In this document: positions 61,143 to 64,000 of the stretch, one piece after another
Layout: every line of letters begins with the position of its first letter
Numbering within the stretch: position 1 is the first letter of the stretch
NCBI RefSeq assembly: GCF_004331675.1
Contig: NZ_SJSN01000001.1
Location: 604,502-668,501, forward strand
Length of the DNA stretch: 64,000 nucleotides
Source: Pedobacter frigidisoli
GTDB lineage: Bacteria; Bacteroidota; Bacteroidia; Sphingobacteriales; Sphingobacteriaceae
Direction: 5' to 3'
Translations under genes and position numbers: made by a program
The notes under the pieces: model-generated
Databases searched by the model: none
What the model saw: the letters and a program-made list of their open reading frames with translations, nothing else
What the model was told of the DNA's origin: nothing

Positions 61143-62798
61143 TTGAAACTGCTCTCATTATTTATCTTTCTCCTTTTTCTACTTTCTTGTTCAAAAAAAG
61201 AAAGAATTAAAAGGAAATTTCATAACCCATACTACGATATAGCCAAAAAATATCGGGATAATGGAAACCCAGATAGTGCATTTAGAGTTTTCAATCAAGC
61301 AAAAGAGTTTGGAATAGAAAATAAAGATAGTTTAAGCACAGCTAGTAGCTTAATTAATATGGCCATCTTGCTAACTAATGCAGGTGATTATTTCGGAGGT
61401 CAGGAAACCTCAATAGAGGCTAATAAATATTTGAATGAAGATGATACAAATCATCATTATTATCTGGGATCTAATTATAATAATTTAGGCATTGCCACAT
61501 ACAATCTAAAAGATTATAATAATTCACTAAAACTATACGATTCTGCAATCAAATTTTCTGACGATTCCTTAGATACCCGTATGTATCTAAATAATAAAGC
61601 TATGGTTTATCAAGAAATAAAAGATTACAAATCAGCACTGAAAATATATGGCCAGATTTTAGCAAAAACCTCTAAAAATGAACAAGAATATGCCCGCGTA
61701 CTAACAAACATTGCCAAGACGAAATGGCTTGAAGATTCTAATCACAATCCAGTACCAGATTTTTTAAAGTCGCTACAAATTCGAAAAAAAGAAAATGATC
61801 TATGGGGACAAAATTCAAGTTACGCACATCTTGCTGATTATTATATTTTGAAACAGCCAGATACTGCGCTTTTCTATGCTTACAATATGTATACTGTGGC
61901 TCAAACTGTAAAAAGTGTAACTGATCGACTTGAAGCCTTACAAAAACTCATCAAACTAAGTCCGCCCAAGGAAACTAAACATTTTTTCAATGTTTATGAG
62001 AAATTGGCTGATAGTTCGCAAAATGCACGCAACACTGCCAAAAACCAATTCACACTGATCCGTTATGAAACGGAGAAAAGCAAAGCCGACAACCTTATTC
62101 TGCAAAAGGATAATGACGGCAAAAGGTACCAAATCATTATTTTGGCTTTCGGCATTATTTTAATATTGTTTACAGGTACCATTCTCTACAAAAAAAGAAA
62201 GCAAAGAATAGAGCTTGAAGCTCAAAATTCTATCCGCGATAACAAACTTAAAACCTCCCAAAAGGTACATGATGTGGTGGCCAATGGACTGTATAGGATC
62301 ATGAGCAAACTCGATAATCAGGAAACGTTAAAAGATAGCCCTATTGTTAACGAGATAGAGGAACTTTATGAGCAGTCGCGTGATCTTTCATACGAAAGAC
62401 CAAAATCCGAAAATCATAACTTCCACGAAAAAATATTTGATCTGTTAAAATCTTTCGCCTCCGAAAGTACCAGGGTAATACTGGTTGGGAATTCGGCCCC
62501 ATTGTGGGAAAAGGTTTCTGAACTAGCCAAAGACGAAATAGAACATATTCTTCAGGAACTGATGGTAAATATGGGTAAACATAGCAAGGCAAGCGATGTG
62601 GTGATTAAATTTGAGCAGGTACAGCAAAAAATAAACATTTATTATAGCGATAACGGCATTGGTATCGCAGATAAGCCGCGACCTAAAAATGGCTTAACAA
62701 ATACGGGAACCCGTATTGATGCAATTGGCGGTACAATTACCTTTGATACGAAAGTTGAAAAGGGACTCAAAATCCAAATCTCTTTTCCGGTTTCCTAA
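61143..62798 (+). CDS. TPR-containing sensor histidine kinase, lipoprotein-type N terminus
   Basis: Translation begins at a TTG (61143). The signal-like start has a lipobox (LFLLSC, Cys16), followed by TPR helices from about 30 to 300, one membrane helix (IIILAFGIILILFTGTILY near 330-350), a short coiled coil, the phosphoacceptor helix with KVHDVVANGLYRIMSKL, and an ATPase lobe (ELMVNMGKHSKASDVVI, YSDNGIGIADKP, TNTGTRIDAIGG). This is the extracytoplasmic-TPR kinase type common in Bacteroidota. It is 11 bp from the response-regulator gene. Confidence 0.9.
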   Translation: MKLLSLFIFLLFLLSCSKKERIKRKFHNPYYDIAKKYRDNGNPDSAFRVFNQAKEFGIENKDSLSTASSLINMAILLTNAGDYFGGQETSIEANKYLNEDDTNHHYYLGSNYNNLGIATYNLKDYNNSLKLYDSAIKFSDDSLDTRMYLNNKAMVYQEIKDYKSALKIYGQILAKTSKNEQEYARVLTNIAKTKWLEDSNHNPVPDFLKSLQIRKKENDLWGQNSSYAHLADYYILKQPDTALFYAYNMYTVAQTVKSVTDRLEALQKLIKLSPPKETKHFFNVYEKLADSSQNARNTAKNQFTLIRYETEKSKADNLILQKDNDGKRYQIIILAFGIILILFTGTILYKKRKQRIELEAQNSIRDNKLKTSQKVHDVVANGLYRIMSKLDNQETLKDSPIVNEIEELYEQSRDLSYERPKSENHNFHEKIFDLLKSFASESTRVILVGNSAPLWEKVSELAKDEIEHILQELMVNMGKHSKASDVVIKFEQVQQKINIYYSDNGIGIADKPRPKNGLTNTGTRIDAIGGTITFDTKVEKGLKIQISFPVS

Positions 62799-62809
62799 TT
62801 GTACTATAT

Positions 62810-63475
62810 ATGTTTAAAAGAATACTTATTGCCGAAGATCAAGAAACACAGAATATTTCACTGCAGAAAACTTTGGCAGATCTGGGAGCAGAAAACCCTG
62901 AATATGTTTATTATTGTGATGATGCACTTACCTGGATAAAAAATGCTGTGAAAACGGTGCAACCTTACGATCTGCTAATTACCGATCTTTATTTTGAAGA
63001 AGACCATAATCGGCAAAAAATCGAGGGAGGCGCTGAACTCATAAAAGCTGCAAAAAAGGTGCAACCTGATTTAAAAACCTTGGTGTTTTCTGGGGAAAGT
63101 AAAACCGCAGTTATCGACATGCTATTTAAGGAAATGAATATTGATGGTTATGTAAGAAAAGCACGTCACGATGGCCATTACCTAAAACTGGCCATCAATG
63201 CAATCAATAATGATAAAAAATACCGGTCACCAGATTTAAAGCTTGCTAGAAAAGAAAATAACTCCCACGATTTTACAGAACTTGATATTGCAATCATCTC
63301 GCAGCTGGTTGATGGAATACCTCAAAAAAACATCCCCTATTATCTACAGGAAAACAACATTAAACCATCCGGACTAAGCAGCATCGAAAAACGCCTCAAC
63401 GTGATGAAAGAAGTGTTGGGATTCTCTAAAAATGAACAGCTGATAGCTTATTGTAAGGATATTGGTATAATTTAG
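62810..63475 (+). CDS. Response regulator with LuxR-like C-terminal HTH
   Basis: The receiver domain has the acidic pair in IAEDQET, phosphoacceptor Asp59 in LLITDLYFEE, and a conserved Lys in GYVRKARHD. The C-terminal 75 residues form a helix-turn-helix (LDIAIISQLVDGIPQKNIPYYLQENN, SSIEKRLNVMKEVLGFSKNEQLIAYC) of the LuxR/NarL kind, somewhat divergent. The 221 residues are standard. It is the partner of the TPR kinase encoded 11 bp upstream. Target genes are unknown. Confidence 0.9.
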   Translation: MFKRILIAEDQETQNISLQKTLADLGAENPEYVYYCDDALTWIKNAVKTVQPYDLLITDLYFEEDHNRQKIEGGAELIKAAKKVQPDLKTLVFSGESKTAVIDMLFKEMNIDGYVRKARHDGHYLKLAINAINNDKKYRSPDLKLARKENNSHDFTELDIAIISQLVDGIPQKNIPYYLQENNIKPSGLSSIEKRLNVMKEVLGFSKNEQLIAYCKDIGII

Positions 63476-63830
63476 GATTGTGCTGAGCATTAAGCATTTT
63501 TATTAGTCCATGGTCTTAAGTCAAGTTGCCTTGTTCATTCCCAAACACCTTCCCTAACGCGGTACTTAACCTAAGCGTAGTAAAACGTCTTTTACAGCGT
63601 AAAGCGAATCTAAACTGCAGGTATAACCGCTAATAAATACCGCGATGTAAAAGATGAATACAAAAAACAGTTATTTCGCCTGATGAACCTTTGGATTCCA
63701 GAACTGGATATTCCGACCTATACTACACCACCCATTCCGAGGCATAGTACACCAGTCATTCCGAGCCAAAGTACACCAGTTTTTGTTTGAGGTAATTAAA
63801 TATTCCGAGGCAAAGTGCACCACTTTTGGT
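63476..63830. other. Spacer with IS-like terminal repeats
   Basis: About 350 bp without an intact gene. Its right part holds five 24-bp repeats. The plus strand is open from a TAA near 63607 to 63790 (…LFRLMNLWIPEL… in translation), which may be a remnant reading frame but has no start. Confidence 0.45.
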
Positions 63831-63879
63831 TTATTGCAGGATTATTTCACTCTGCCATTCCGACACATACTGCACCACT
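63709..63879. repeat. Five copies of a 24-bp repeat, IS21-like end
   Basis: Copies start at 63709, 63733, 63757, 63801 and 63856; the first three abut each other exactly. The shared form is (C/T)ATTCCGAGGCAAAGT followed by ACACCACT with variants. Multiple short repeats at an end are a feature of IS21-family elements, which use them as transposase sites, and the word resembles those of Bacteroidota IS21 elements from memory. The window ends before a transposase could confirm it. Confidence 0.75.
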
Positions 63880-64000
63880 ATATTTACCATATCACGCAAT
63901 TGGGCATAGTTTAACCCGCCAATTATATAGGTTTGGTAAGCATCAAGCTTACCCCTATAAATATGGCGAACAAACTGCTCAGCATGAATAAGATTAGACA
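63831..64000 (-). CDS. C-terminal end of an unidentified protein (runs off the window)
   Basis: On the minus strand a frame open to the window edge ends with a TAA at 63831-63833; 55 codons are visible, reading SNLIHAEQFVRHIYRGKLDA, then YQTYIIGGLNYAQL and VQYVSEWQSEIILQ. The frame crosses one of the 24-bp repeats, which encodes VVQYVSEW. No family is recognised from this fragment. It could belong to an IS or to a gene disrupted by one. Confidence 0.55.
   Translation of the reverse strand, partial: SNLIHAEQFVRHIYRGKLDAYQTYIIGGLNYAQLRDMVNIVVQYVSEWQSEIILQ

Noticed and set aside
63709..63879. Could the 24-bp repeats be a CRISPR array?
   Set aside because: Three copies abut with no spacer; the pattern fits transposon ends better.

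Overview
The window comes from a low-GC Bacteroidota chromosome, most probably Pedobacter or a close relative in the Sphingobacteriaceae. The signs are SusC/SusD outer-membrane pairs, TlpA-type thioredoxins, LytTR regulators, BfmA/BtgA and MobB mobilization proteins, and promoters of the Bacteroidota type (TTTG, about 19 bases, TAnnTTTG). Genus is an inference; no rRNA or tRNA gene is visible.

Region 1 (1-7 kb, minus strand) is a pectin locus. It holds the 5' part of tagaturonate reductase, a PL10 pectate lyase, a GH105 unsaturated rhamnogalacturonyl hydrolase, a GH28 polygalacturonase-type hydrolase and a CE8 pectinesterase. Together they would de-esterify, cut and catabolise pectin. A 199-bp tandem duplication has copied the 3' end of the GH105 gene. 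Region 2 (7-15 kb) looks like ordinary chromosome: an oxidoreductase, an M90/MtfA-like peptidase, a DUF6263 protein, a PRC-barrel protein and two PqiA-like membrane paralogues.

Region 3 (15-29 kb) is an accessory, defence-like island. An AAA_14/DUF4143 ATPase sits behind three repeats with an exact 33-bp period. It and a phosphoesterase are bracketed by diverged 133-bp direct repeats. Next come a subtilisin-like protease, an XRE/ImmA-IrrE regulator pair and, divergent from that pair, a ubiquitin-like operon (triple multiubiquitin protein, ThiF/E1 and DUF6527). Small genes follow (a 41-aa basic protein and a DUF2188 protein), then a GNAT enzyme and an HNH-ATPase fusion with a frameshifted DUF4062-like partner.

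Region 4 (28.5-42.6 kb) holds an XRE gene, a roughly 200-nt strongly folded RNA candidate resembling 6S RNA in shape, a SusC-SusD-TlpA operon with a convergent DUF6520 peptide gene, a membrane LytTR regulator, cysteine-rich secreted proteins, and a mobilization module (MobB, BfmA, possible oriT, excisionase-like HTH). No integrase is visible.

Region 5 (42.8-58 kb) is the most unusual part. A minus-strand array runs from a small XRE gene through an RND pump, two short secreted peptides sharing RhVxGIxVCDGAxxxC, two lipoproteins, a secreted protein, a membrane-fusion protein, a second RND pump and TolC. A TlpA protein converges on it, and a LytTR regulator/LytS-type kinase pair lies upstream. 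A hidden 46-aa Thr-rich ORF lies between regulator and kinase. I infer a small-peptide export or signalling system.

Region 6 (58-64 kb) has small hypothetical genes, a Gly/Pro/Asp-rich secreted peptide, a TPR histidine kinase with its response regulator, and at the edge five 24-bp repeats resembling the terminal repeats of an IS21-like element.
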